Below are positions 9,039 to 15,993 of a stretch of 64,000 bases of DNA, one piece after another. The position numbers and the translations under genes are program-made. Under the pieces are notes generated by a model. That model did no database searches. It was not told where the DNA came from and saw only the letters and a program-made list of their open reading frames with translations. Every line of letters starts with the position of its first letter. Position 1 is the first letter of the stretch. The stretch comes from Planctomycetota bacterium (GTDB taxonomy: Bacteria > Planctomycetota > UBA1135 > UBA2386): assembly GCA_028281765.1 (NCBI GenBank), contig JANQJF010000128.1, positions 124,001 through 188,000 of the forward strand, in the 5' to 3' direction.

Positions 9039-10278
9039 GCGCGATTCCGCGCTTCTCGTCGACGCCGAGCACCAGGACGAAGCCGACGACCATCAGCAGC
9101 ACGACCGGCAGGAACGCGATCCTCTGGTCGTCAACGTGCGGCCGGACCAGCGTGAACAGCAGCGGACCGAGCCAGACCGTCGCCTTCCCGGACAGCGCGA
9201 ACAGCCCGTAGAACTCGGCCGAGCGCGCCGGCTGGATCATGCGAGCCAGCAGGGTGCGGCTGGCCGACTGGTTGGGGCCCATGCCGACCCCGATCAGCGT
9301 CGCGGCTACCCAGAACATCGACACGGTCGGCACCAAGAACGCGAGGCTGGTGCCTGTGATCAACAGCACGAGGCTCGCGATCACGGTGACGCGCGCCCCG
9401 ACCCGGTCGTCGATGAAGCCGAACCCGAACGCGCCGATCCCCGCCGCGACGTTCAGCCAGATCGCGACGATCATGATGTCGCCGACTTCCATGCCGAGCG
9501 TTTCGTTCATGTAGAGCGCGGCCAGGCCGATGATCGCCATCAGCCCGTCGTTGTAGAAGAGTCGCGCGATGAAGAACCGCAGGAGGTCTGGCGCATCCCG
9601 CAGGCTGCGCAGGGTCGCCAGGGCGGCACGGAGGCCGCCCGGTTCGCCAGTGGCCTCACCGCTGTCCCGCACCCAGACGAACATCGGCACCGCGAACACG
9701 AGGAACCACACCGCGACGAGGAGGTTCGTCGCCCGCACGTTCAGGCCATCGGTCTCCGGCAGCCAAGGCCCGAGCCCGGCGGCCCCGACGAACCCCAGCG
9801 ACAGGACGAGACAGCCCAGTCCGCCGACGTATCCCAGGGCCCAGCCGTAGCCACTGAGACGCCCGACGGTCTTCGCATCCCCGAGCTGCGGCAGAAACGA
9901 GTTGTAGAACACGAACGCGATCTCGAACCCCACGTTCGCGATCGTCACGAGGCAGAATGCGGTCCAGATGGCGGACTCAGCCCCGTTCCCGTGCGGGAAG
10001 AACAGCAGCGCCGTGCAGCCGATCGTGACGAGGGACGAGGTGATGAGAAACCGTCGTCGGTGCCCCCCGCGGTCGGCCATCGCGCCGAAGACGGGCGCGA
10101 GGATCGCGATCGCGATGCCCGCCGTCGTCAGGGAAGCCCCCCAAAGCGTGTCGCCACGCGCGTCGTCCCCGACAAGCGCCTGCTTGAAGAACACCGCGTA
10201 GACGAATGTGATGACGATCGTGTTGAACGCGCTGTTCGCGAAGTCGAACAGGCACCAGGCGATCCGCTCGCGGCGCAT
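9022..10278 (-). CDS. MFS transporter, Atg22/UMF1-like
   Basis: About 418 residues with around twelve membrane segments. The opening RIAWCLFDFANSAFNTIV is the conserved start of the Atg22-like (UMF1) branch of the major facilitator superfamily, and the loop after TM2 has GAMADRGGHRRRF, the MFS signature. Yeast Atg22 exports amino acids from the vacuole; bacterial members have no firm substrate. I chose the ATG at 10278 because it directly precedes the conserved segment; the upstream in-frame extension is proline-rich and lies in an intergenic G-tract array. It is the first gene of a leftward group with the Nudix hydrolase and the symporter. Confidence 0.88.
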   Translation of the reverse strand: MRRERIAWCLFDFANSAFNTIVITFVYAVFFKQALVGDDARGDTLWGASLTTAGIAIAILAPVFGAMADRGGHRRRFLITSSLVTIGCTALLFFPHGNGAESAIWTAFCLVTIANVGFEIAFVFYNSFLPQLGDAKTVGRLSGYGWALGYVGGLGCLVLSLGFVGAAGLGPWLPETDGLNVRATNLLVAVWFLVFAVPMFVWVRDSGEATGEPGGLRAALATLRSLRDAPDLLRFFIARLFYNDGLMAIIGLAALYMNETLGMEVGDIMIVAIWLNVAAGIGAFGFGFIDDRVGARVTVIASLVLLITGTSLAFLVPTVSMFWVAATLIGVGMGPNQSASRTLLARMIQPARSAEFYGLFALSGKATVWLGPLLFTLVRPHVDDQRIAFLPVVLLMVVGFVLVLGVDEKRGIALAHRD

Positions 10279-10293
10279 GCCGGAAGAGTAAAC

Positions 10294-10356
10294 GGGTGTG
10301 TTGGGGGCGGGCAACGCGCACGGGTAACGGGCAACGGGCACGGGCGGGGCAGGGGG
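10294..10356 (+). repeat. G-tract array, possible G-quadruplex
   Basis: Nine runs of three to five G on the + strand, mostly separated by one to five bases (units like GGGTAAC, GGGCAAC, GGGCAC). It lies just upstream of the MFS gene, so the transcript of that gene would carry the C-rich strand. The sequence fits the G3N1-7 pattern of quadruplex-forming DNA. Similar arrays occur at 42572-42610 and 58562-58604. Confidence 0.55.
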
Positions 10357-10380
10357 CATCGCGCTACGCGTAGGGGACAT

Positions 10381-10549
10381 GGGTCACCACCGCGCAGGCG
10401 CAAGCGCACGCGCAGCACGGGAGCGTATTGGCGCACCGCATCCCGGCTCCTCACGGCGAAGTCGTCGCAGCTTCGCGGATCCATGAGCGGCACAACGGCG
10501 ACCCCGTGCTGCGCGTGCGCTTGCGCCTGTGCCTGCGCGATGGTGACCC
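10381..10549. repeat. Long imperfect inverted repeat with 40-base arms
   Basis: Left arm 10381-10420 pairs with right arm 10504-10549 around an 83-base loop. The inner 26 bases (10395-10420 with 10504-10529) are perfectly complementary. The outer 14 bases pair with one mismatch after a 6-base bulge (10530-10535). The ends read GGGTCACCA and TGGTGACCC. No reading frame explains it, and the tRNA already has its own terminator at 10604-10641. It could be a small non-autonomous mobile element or a structured transcript; no clear target duplication is visible. Confidence 0.75.
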
Positions 10550-10603
10550 GTAGCCCGCCCGTTCCCGCGCCCCGACAGCGCAACCCACCCCCTCGCTCAC
10601 CCC

Positions 10604-10641
10604 AAAAAAGAAGCGGGCCAACGCGCTGCGTCGACCCGCTT
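10604..10641 (-). terminator. Rho-independent terminator of tRNA-Glu
   Basis: On the minus strand, directly after the tRNA 3' end, AAGCGGG pairs with CCCGCTT. An inner CGAC/GTTG stem closes a GCAGCGC loop. The hairpin is followed by C and six T. This is a textbook intrinsic terminator for the leftward tRNA gene. Confidence 0.85.
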
Positions 10642-10719
10642 TGGTATCCCGTAGGGGATTTGAACCCCTGTTGCTAGAATGAAAATCTAGAGTCCTAGGC
10701 CAGGCTAGACGAACGGGAC
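10642..10719 (-). tRNA. tRNA-Glu (anticodon UUC)
   Basis: Minus-strand cloverleaf of 78 bases with an encoded CCA. The acceptor stem is GTCCCGT/ACGGGAT (one G-T pair) and the anticodon stem is CTAGA/TCTAG with loop TTTTCAT, which places TTC as the anticodon. The T stem is AGGGG/CCCCT with a TTCAAAT loop. The sequence closely follows the usual bacterial tRNA-Glu. A terminator follows immediately. Confidence 0.95.
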
Positions 10720-10794
10720 TCGTTCTCGGGCAGAGGATGCTAGGGACCGGCGCGCCGGAGTCAAGCCTTTCGATCGGCCAGACTTCGCGGAATC

Positions 10795-10839
10795 GGACAT
10801 CACAGCACCGGACATCGCAGCACCGGACATCGCAGCACC
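10795..10839. repeat. Three tandem copies of a 15-base unit
   Basis: The unit GGACATCGCAGCACC occurs three times head to tail, the first copy with one A for G. It lies between the stop of scpB and the tRNA gene. There are no spacers, so it is not a CRISPR array; simple slippage is the likely origin. Confidence 0.8.
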
Positions 10840-10842
10840 GAA

Positions 10843-11805
10843 CTACCCGAGGGACTTGAACTCTTGGATGCTCGGCAGCTCCTTGAGCGACTCGAGGCCG
10901 AAGCGCTCGAGGAACGTCTGGGTCGTGCCGTACTGCAGCGGTCGGCCAGGCACGTCGGCGCGGCCGACGACCTTGACCAGCTTGTGTTCGAGCAGGCTCC
11001 GCAGCATCGGGCCAGCCTTCACGCCGCGGATCGACTCGATCTCGGCGCGGATCACTGGCTGCCGGTAGGCGATCACGGCGAGCGTCTCGAGCGCGGCCGG
11101 CGACAGCTGCGCGGCACGCTTGAGGCCCTTGAATCGCTTCAGGAACGGGTAGACCGCCGGGAGGGTGAGGATCTTGACCTTGTCCCCGGTGCGGCTCAAT
11201 TCGAGCGGCAGGCCGTTGTCGGTCAAGATCTTCTGCAACTCGTCGAGGCCCGCCTGGACCTTCTTGGACGTCGTCCCGCAGACCTCGGCGAGGCGGAGGT
11301 AGGAGACGGCCTCCCGGGTCGACAGCAGCAGCGGCAGCGCGACGCGGGCGATCTCGGTCGGGTCGTCGAGAGCCGGGGCTTCGTCGTCCTCGTCGTCCGT
11401 CGCGGCGCGCGGCTGCGGGGTCGACTCGGGGTCGTCGCCGGCAGGCTCGGCCGTTGCGGCGGCTTCCGGAGCCTCGGCGGGCTCGGCGTTCGCCTCGACG
11501 GCCTCCGGCGACGCCTGGGGCTCACCGTCCGCCGTTTGCGGCTCTTCCGCGGCCTGCGGCTCGTCCTCGGCCGGCGGGTTCGGGCGGTCTTCGTCGGACG
11601 GCGTCACACGCGTGCTATCGGAATTCAGCGGCGCGATCCGCAGGGGTTCGGGCTCCCGCATGCGGTCCGGCGTCACGAGACCGCGCGACAGCGCCACCTC
11701 GTCGACCACCTCCAGATCCCCAGCGACGGCTTCGCTCGGCCCTTTCGCCGGGCGCATTTCCGGTGGGGAAACCTCCACACGCGAGTCGCGAGTGATGTCG
11801 TCCAT
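10843..11805 (-). CDS. scpB: Segregation and condensation protein B (ScpB)
   Basis: A 320-residue protein whose last ~175 residues are ScpB: two winged-helix domains with LSPAALETLAVIAYRQPV and IESIRGVKAGPMLRSLLEHKLV, and the closing LQYGTTQTFLERFGLESL. ScpB works with ScpA and SMC as bacterial condensin in chromosome segregation. The N-terminal ~145 residues are an extension rich in Glu, Pro and Ala, with no visible fold, absent from ordinary ~190-residue ScpB. It is the last gene of the long leftward series. A 116-base gap separates it from the isomerase gene, so it may have its own promoter. Confidence 0.93.
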   Translation of the reverse strand: MDDITRDSRVEVSPPEMRPAKGPSEAVAGDLEVVDEVALSRGLVTPDRMREPEPLRIAPLNSDSTRVTPSDEDRPNPPAEDEPQAAEEPQTADGEPQASPEAVEANAEPAEAPEAAATAEPAGDDPESTPQPRAATDDEDDEAPALDDPTEIARVALPLLLSTREAVSYLRLAEVCGTTSKKVQAGLDELQKILTDNGLPLELSRTGDKVKILTLPAVYPFLKRFKGLKRAAQLSPAALETLAVIAYRQPVIRAEIESIRGVKAGPMLRSLLEHKLVKVVGRADVPGRPLQYGTTQTFLERFGLESLKELPSIQEFKSLG

Positions 11806-11921
11806 GGACGCAAGTTTTTAGCCGGAAGCCCTTTCGGAACAAACCTCTTTCTCCCAAAGCGTTTCCACCGCCCGGCGACCGGGTCTCCGCCGGCACCGGA
11901 ACGCGCCACGGACGTTTCGGT

Positions 11922-12896
11922 CTAGCGGCCCGCCGCATCTCGGCACCAGCGCAGCTGGAACGACTTCTGCTCGAACGGCGTCAGCGCCCGCGCCTTCAGC
12001 CCGGCCGTGATCTCATCCCGGACGGCGTCAAAAGTCACGCCGGGCCGGCCCGGCATCCGCTGAAGGCAATAGACCAGACACCAGTGCTCGGACCCGCCGA
12101 GCTCCATCTGGAACGGCTGGGACACCTCCCCCTCCCCGAGCCCGAACGCGATCTTCGCGATCGGGTGCTCGAAGGTCCGGCTGAACGGTGGCATCCGTCC
12201 TCCGTCGCTCCGCGTCTCGTCCTCGGAGTGCCGGAATGCGAGCGTCGCGAAGTCGGCTCCGTCGCGCACGGATCGGGCCACGTCCTCGACGACCTTTTTG
12301 TCCCGATTCCTGAGCAGGCGCACTTCGACGCGGTCTTCGAGCAGCGCCAGGAACCGGATCACGTAGCTGCGATAGCGCTCCCGCGCGAGCTCGAGCTTGA
12401 GGAACTCGCGGTAGTCGTCGACGCCCAGATCGAACTGGCTCAAGACGTAGTCCTCGAACGTCTTCCGCCCACCCCACTCGATGCGCACGCGCTCGCGCAG
12501 CAGCTCCTCTTCGTTGGTGACGAGGTTCTCGATGGCCTTCGTGTCGATGATGATGCCGTGCTCGGCGGCGTGCGCCGCGACGACGGCGTCCATGATCAGG
12601 ACGTCGATCAGGTTGCGCGCGTTGCGGCGATTGAGCTCGACGAGTCGATCGAAGACGTGACTCTTGCGCAGCTCGACCTCACCGACGCGGGCGACGACGT
12701 CGTCGGAGTGCGGCTTCTTCGGCAGCAGGATCGACGGGTCGAGCTGACCCGCGACACCCGCCGGCGGCATCGCGACCTCGAATGAAGCCGCGGCCGGCAA
12801 CACGCGCTCCTCGAGATCGAACGCCGCCGGTGCGACGTCCGGCGGCGCGCTGCACGCGGCGGCGCACACCCACAGCGCGTGTGCCCAACGCGTCAA
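11922..12896 (-). CDS. Exported parvulin-type peptidyl-prolyl isomerase (SurA/PpiC-like)
   Basis: A 324-residue protein. The N-terminus (TRWAHALWVCAAACSAPP) is a short signal-like segment with a Cys that could be lipidated, although the lipobox is weak. A central helical region is followed by a parvulin domain of about 100 residues (VRDGADFATLAFRHSEDETRS, GGRMPPFSR, AFGLGEGEVSQPF). Such proteins catalyse proline isomerisation and chaperone proteins outside the cytoplasm. The start is a TTG at 12896 that overlaps the stop of the upstream gene (TTGA); longer frames shadow that gene. Its place behind the pseudopilin genes suggests help in folding components or substrates of that machine. Confidence 0.8.
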   Translation of the reverse strand: MTRWAHALWVCAAACSAPPDVAPAAFDLEERVLPAAASFEVAMPPAGVAGQLDPSILLPKKPHSDDVVARVGEVELRKSHVFDRLVELNRRNARNLIDVLIMDAVVAAHAAEHGIIIDTKAIENLVTNEEELLRERVRIEWGGRKTFEDYVLSQFDLGVDDYREFLKLELARERYRSYVIRFLALLEDRVEVRLLRNRDKKVVEDVARSVRDGADFATLAFRHSEDETRSDGGRMPPFSRTFEHPIAKIAFGLGEGEVSQPFQMELGGSEHWCLVYCLQRMPGRPGVTFDAVRDEITAGLKARALTPFEQKSFQLRWCRDAAGR

Positions 12897-14359
12897 CGCG
12901 CTCGGACCAGTCGCGTGTACTTGGTGCCGTGACACACGGGACACTTCGACTTCTGCGGGCGACCGGCGCTGCCGAGTGTCGTGGTCTGTCCCTGGCCATT
13001 GCAGTTGCCGCACGGCGCCGCGTGCGCGGCGGTGATCTCCATCTGTCCGCCGTACTCGGCGAAGTAGACGCGGAGCCACTGACGCTTCTGCGCGAGCTTG
13101 AGCTTCTTCCACCACGACTCGTCGCTCTCCTCCCCTTGCCCCTGGCGCTGGCGCGCGAGCTGGCGAGCGCGCTTCTTGTGCTCGCGGATCATCCGCTTGA
13201 TGCGCTGCAGCTCCGGATCCGACGTGTCGCTGTCGAGCTGGTCCTGCTTGCCCTGCTCGACCTTCGTACCCTTGATGATCTCGTCCTCGCCGAGCACCCA
13301 CGATCCGACGCCGTAGTTGTAGATCGTCGACCGACCGGTGCCGTACTTGCTGCGCTCCTGCCAGAGCTCGCGCACTTCGTCGGCCTCGGTATCGAGCGCG
13401 GAGGCCAGGTGGTCGAACATGTCGTCCGCCATCTTGCCTTCGGCGTATTCGCGCGCGGCGCTCAGCGACAGCTTCGCGTCGGCGGTCTTGGCGTTCGACA
13501 GCGTATGGATCGTGCGGTCCCACATCGTCCGCATGCGGTCGATGAAGTTGCGCTTGCGGTCCCGCTCCCAGCGACGCTTCTCGCGCTCGAGATCGGCGAG
13601 CAGCTGCGAATCCGCGTAGGTCGTCTCGAACTCCTCCATCAGCGCCTTCGCACCGGCGAAGTCCTTGCGGTTCCGCTTGTGGCGGATCTTGGCGAGCATG
13701 TCGCGCTCCGCCGCCGACTCCTTCAGAACCTGCACGCGCGTCAGCATCGCGTCGAGCTGGTTGCGCTGCTTGCCGCCGCCGAGCGACTGCGCCTGCAGCA
13801 GGTGCTTCTCGGCGTTGTCGTAGTCGCCGACGCGACGCAGCTGATCCGCGAGACCGATGTGCTTGTCCGCATCCTCACCCGGCGCGAACTGCTCGTGCTG
13901 CTCCTGGTAGTAGCCTTCCTTCGTGTAGATCTCGAAGATCGGCACCGAGCGCTTCTTGCGGTTCTTGATCGACGCCCGCTGCACCGGGATCGCCGCGCCC
14001 TTGCGACGCATCGTGAACGTCGTGTCCGTCTCTTCGACGATGCGTCCGACGATCTCTTGGCGGATCCCGCCAGCGACGGCGTAGATGATGACGTCCGCGT
14101 CGACCATCGGCTCCGACTCGTCCTCGACGAGCAGACCCTTGAGACGGCGAATCTTCTCCGCGCTCTGGCTCGACAGGTCGTCCCAGCCGAGCTCGAGGAC
14201 GCCGCCATTGTCGAGGCGGCGGAACGTGAGGCCGTCGCTCGTCGCATCCTGCACCTCGCCGACGAGCGTCTGCCCGCGAGCGAGTTGGATGACCTGGGAA
14301 ACGGCGGTGCTACAGGTGATGGTGAGAGCGAGGAGAGCGGCGCTGATGCGTGCGATCAT
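12893..14359 (-). CDS. Exported protein with SH3/Lsm-like start and DnaJ-like zinc motif at the C-terminus
   Basis: 488 residues with a signal peptide (residues 1-21, ending AVSQ). Residues ~24-75 (LARGQTLVGEVQDATSDGL and on) look like a small SH3- or Lsm-like barrel. The middle is long, charged and helical, with TPR-like stretches (VGDYDNAEKHLLQAQSLGG). The C-terminus has CGNCNGQG and then CPVCHGTK about 20 residues later, the two-Cys-pair pattern of the DnaJ zinc finger, unusual in an exported protein. No full-length family is recognised. It sits seven bases after the GspI-like gene and overlaps the isomerase gene, so it belongs to the pseudopilin operon. Confidence 0.75.
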   Translation of the reverse strand: MIARISAALLALTITCSTAVSQVIQLARGQTLVGEVQDATSDGLTFRRLDNGGVLELGWDDLSSQSAEKIRRLKGLLVEDESEPMVDADVIIYAVAGGIRQEIVGRIVEETDTTFTMRRKGAAIPVQRASIKNRKKRSVPIFEIYTKEGYYQEQHEQFAPGEDADKHIGLADQLRRVGDYDNAEKHLLQAQSLGGGKQRNQLDAMLTRVQVLKESAAERDMLAKIRHKRNRKDFAGAKALMEEFETTYADSQLLADLEREKRRWERDRKRNFIDRMRTMWDRTIHTLSNAKTADAKLSLSAAREYAEGKMADDMFDHLASALDTEADEVRELWQERSKYGTGRSTIYNYGVGSWVLGEDEIIKGTKVEQGKQDQLDSDTSDPELQRIKRMIREHKKRARQLARQRQGQGEESDESWWKKLKLAQKRQWLRVYFAEYGGQMEITAAHAAPCGNCNGQGQTTTLGSAGRPQKSKCPVCHGTKYTRLVRAR

Positions 14360-14365
14360 GATCGG

Positions 14366-14818
14366 CTACCTCGAGTGTCGTTGGACGCGATGCGAGAACG
14401 GTTTCTGCCGGGGCAGAATGCGATGGAACGTCTGCGCGACCGATTCGCCCTGGGAGAGCCAGGAGACGTGGATGGTCGCGAGGACGAGATACGGGAAGTC
14501 GATGTCCGTTCGATAGCGGACAGTGTACTTGATGCCGGCGTAGTCGTCGGCGAGCTGGCCTTCGAGCGGCGGAATGTCGAGGTCCTCCGCAGACTCTGCT
14601 TCGGCCACGGAGTCGAGCTGGGCAAGGATCTCGGTCTCGATGCGGTGGAGCACCTGCTCGACGACGACCGAGGAACGGACGCGCTGCTCGGCCGTACGCC
14701 GCGTCGAGACGCCGACGCTCATCACGCCGATCAGCGACGTGATCCCGAACACGAGCACCCCGATCGCGAACAGCATCTCGACGAGGGTGAAGCCCCGCTC
14801 CTGGCGCGATGCGATCAT
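14366..14818 (-). CDS. Minor pseudopilin, GspI-like
   Basis: A 150-residue prepilin. The cleavage site is RG/FTLVEMLFAIGVLVFG, with Glu at position +5 of the mature protein and a hydrophobic helix after it. The remainder includes VVVEQVLHRIE and a beta-rich C-terminal domain, a size and layout that fit GspI of type II secretion systems. The ATG overlaps the stop of the GspJ-like gene (ATGA). Position between J and the operon's accessory genes supports the assignment, which rests on context as much as on sequence. Confidence 0.75.
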   Translation of the reverse strand: MIASRQERGFTLVEMLFAIGVLVFGITSLIGVMSVGVSTRRTAEQRVRSSVVVEQVLHRIETEILAQLDSVAEAESAEDLDIPPLEGQLADDYAGIKYTVRYRTDIDFPYLVLATIHVSWLSQGESVAQTFHRILPRQKPFSHRVQRHSR

Positions 14819-15993
14819 GAGCCGTCCCTCCCGTGCGGGAAGCGGTGATAGACGACGATCTGTCGGCCCGCGCGCACGGCGGTGCCGACGCCGTGCGTCT
14901 TGACCTGCGTGCCGCGCTGGGCGCGCTTGAGACCGGTCAGCGTGCGACCGCGGATGTCGCCGTACTCGACCCATTCGGTGCCGATCTTCAGGAAGCGCGA
15001 GTCTTCGAGCTTCGGCAGCTTGTCGGCACGTGTCAGGTCGAGCGTGCGCCCGTCGGACGCCAGCTCGCTCGACAAGAACGCTTCGGGTGGCTCGTTCGGT
15101 CCGCGCGACGCGACGAGCGTGATGCGCGCCCAGCGCGGATACGTGTCGTCGCGCAGGTCGCGCAGACTCCCCGCTCCGAGGTCGAGCCCGAACGACTCGC
15201 GACGCGGAAGTCGCGAGCCTTCGTCGAGCAGGCGACCCGCGCGCGCCGAATCCCAGACCCACTCGGGGCCGCCGCGGCCGGCTTCGCGCCCCCACCCGGT
15301 CGTCTCGCGCGACCAGAACTCGAACTCGACGTGCAGCAGGTTCGATGCGAGCACCTCGGAGATCTCGGGCACGAGCACGCGCGGGAACTCCTCGGTCCCG
15401 AATGCGCGCACGTCCATGATCTGGATCTCGTCGAAGTTCGTGAACAGCGCGTGACGCAGCTCGAGGAACACGCCCTTCGGATCCTGCGGCCACGCGAACA
15501 GCAGCATGTCGGCGCGCCCCTTGCGCGGCGCGTCCGCGATCATCTGCTGCACGGCGCGCGCGACTTCCTCTTCGCCGCCGGGTGTCTCCTCTTCGGCGAT
15601 CGGCCGGAACACCTCGGTCAGCAGGTCGATCTCCTCGAGCTCGGTCAGGCCGACCGTCGCGCGCACGACCTGCTGGCGCGTGTGCGCGCCGTCGTCCTGC
15701 AGGAAGCCCTGGTTCTCCCAGCTGACGAGCATGCGCACGTCGGGGTCCTGCTCGACCATGACGGTGCGCCGCGGGCCGACCATGCGTTCGAAGCAGTCGA
15801 GCGTCGCGTGCTTCACGAGCTGGCCGCGATCGGCGAGGTCTTGACCGCGCTGACCGGTCGTGAACATGTCAACGCCCGAACCCATCAGCTGGACGAGCAT
15901 CAGCATGAACGACGACAGGAGCCCCATGACCACGACGATCTCGATCAGCGTGAAGCCGGACTCGGTCGATCGAACTGTCCGCGCGTGCGTCAT
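14815..15993 (-). CDS. Minor pseudopilin, GspJ-like, enlarged
   Basis: 392 residues against about 200 for a standard GspJ. The prepilin site is SG/FTLIEIVVVMGLLSSFML with Glu+5. The body has the usual J-type features, including VEFEFWSRETTGW. The extra C-terminal ~70 residues hold a beta module, FLKIGTEWVEYGDIRG then LTGLKRAQRGTQVKTHGVGT, which matches repeats in the neighbouring giant GspK. The ATG at 15993 overlaps the stop of GspK. In type II systems J joins I and K at the pseudopilus tip; the shared module suggests the two proteins contact similar partners. Confidence 0.75.
   Translation of the reverse strand: MTHARTVRSTESGFTLIEIVVVMGLLSSFMLMLVQLMGSGVDMFTTGQRGQDLADRGQLVKHATLDCFERMVGPRRTVMVEQDPDVRMLVSWENQGFLQDDGAHTRQQVVRATVGLTELEEIDLLTEVFRPIAEEETPGGEEEVARAVQQMIADAPRKGRADMLLFAWPQDPKGVFLELRHALFTNFDEIQIMDVRAFGTEEFPRVLVPEISEVLASNLLHVEFEFWSRETTGWGREAGRGGPEWVWDSARAGRLLDEGSRLPRRESFGLDLGAGSLRDLRDDTYPRWARITLVASRGPNEPPEAFLSSELASDGRTLDLTRADKLPKLEDSRFLKIGTEWVEYGDIRGRTLTGLKRAQRGTQVKTHGVGTAVRAGRQIVVYHRFPHGRDGS

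Noticed and set aside
10795..10839. Three 15-base direct repeats considered as a CRISPR remnant
   Set aside because: Units are directly adjacent without spacers and there are no cas genes.
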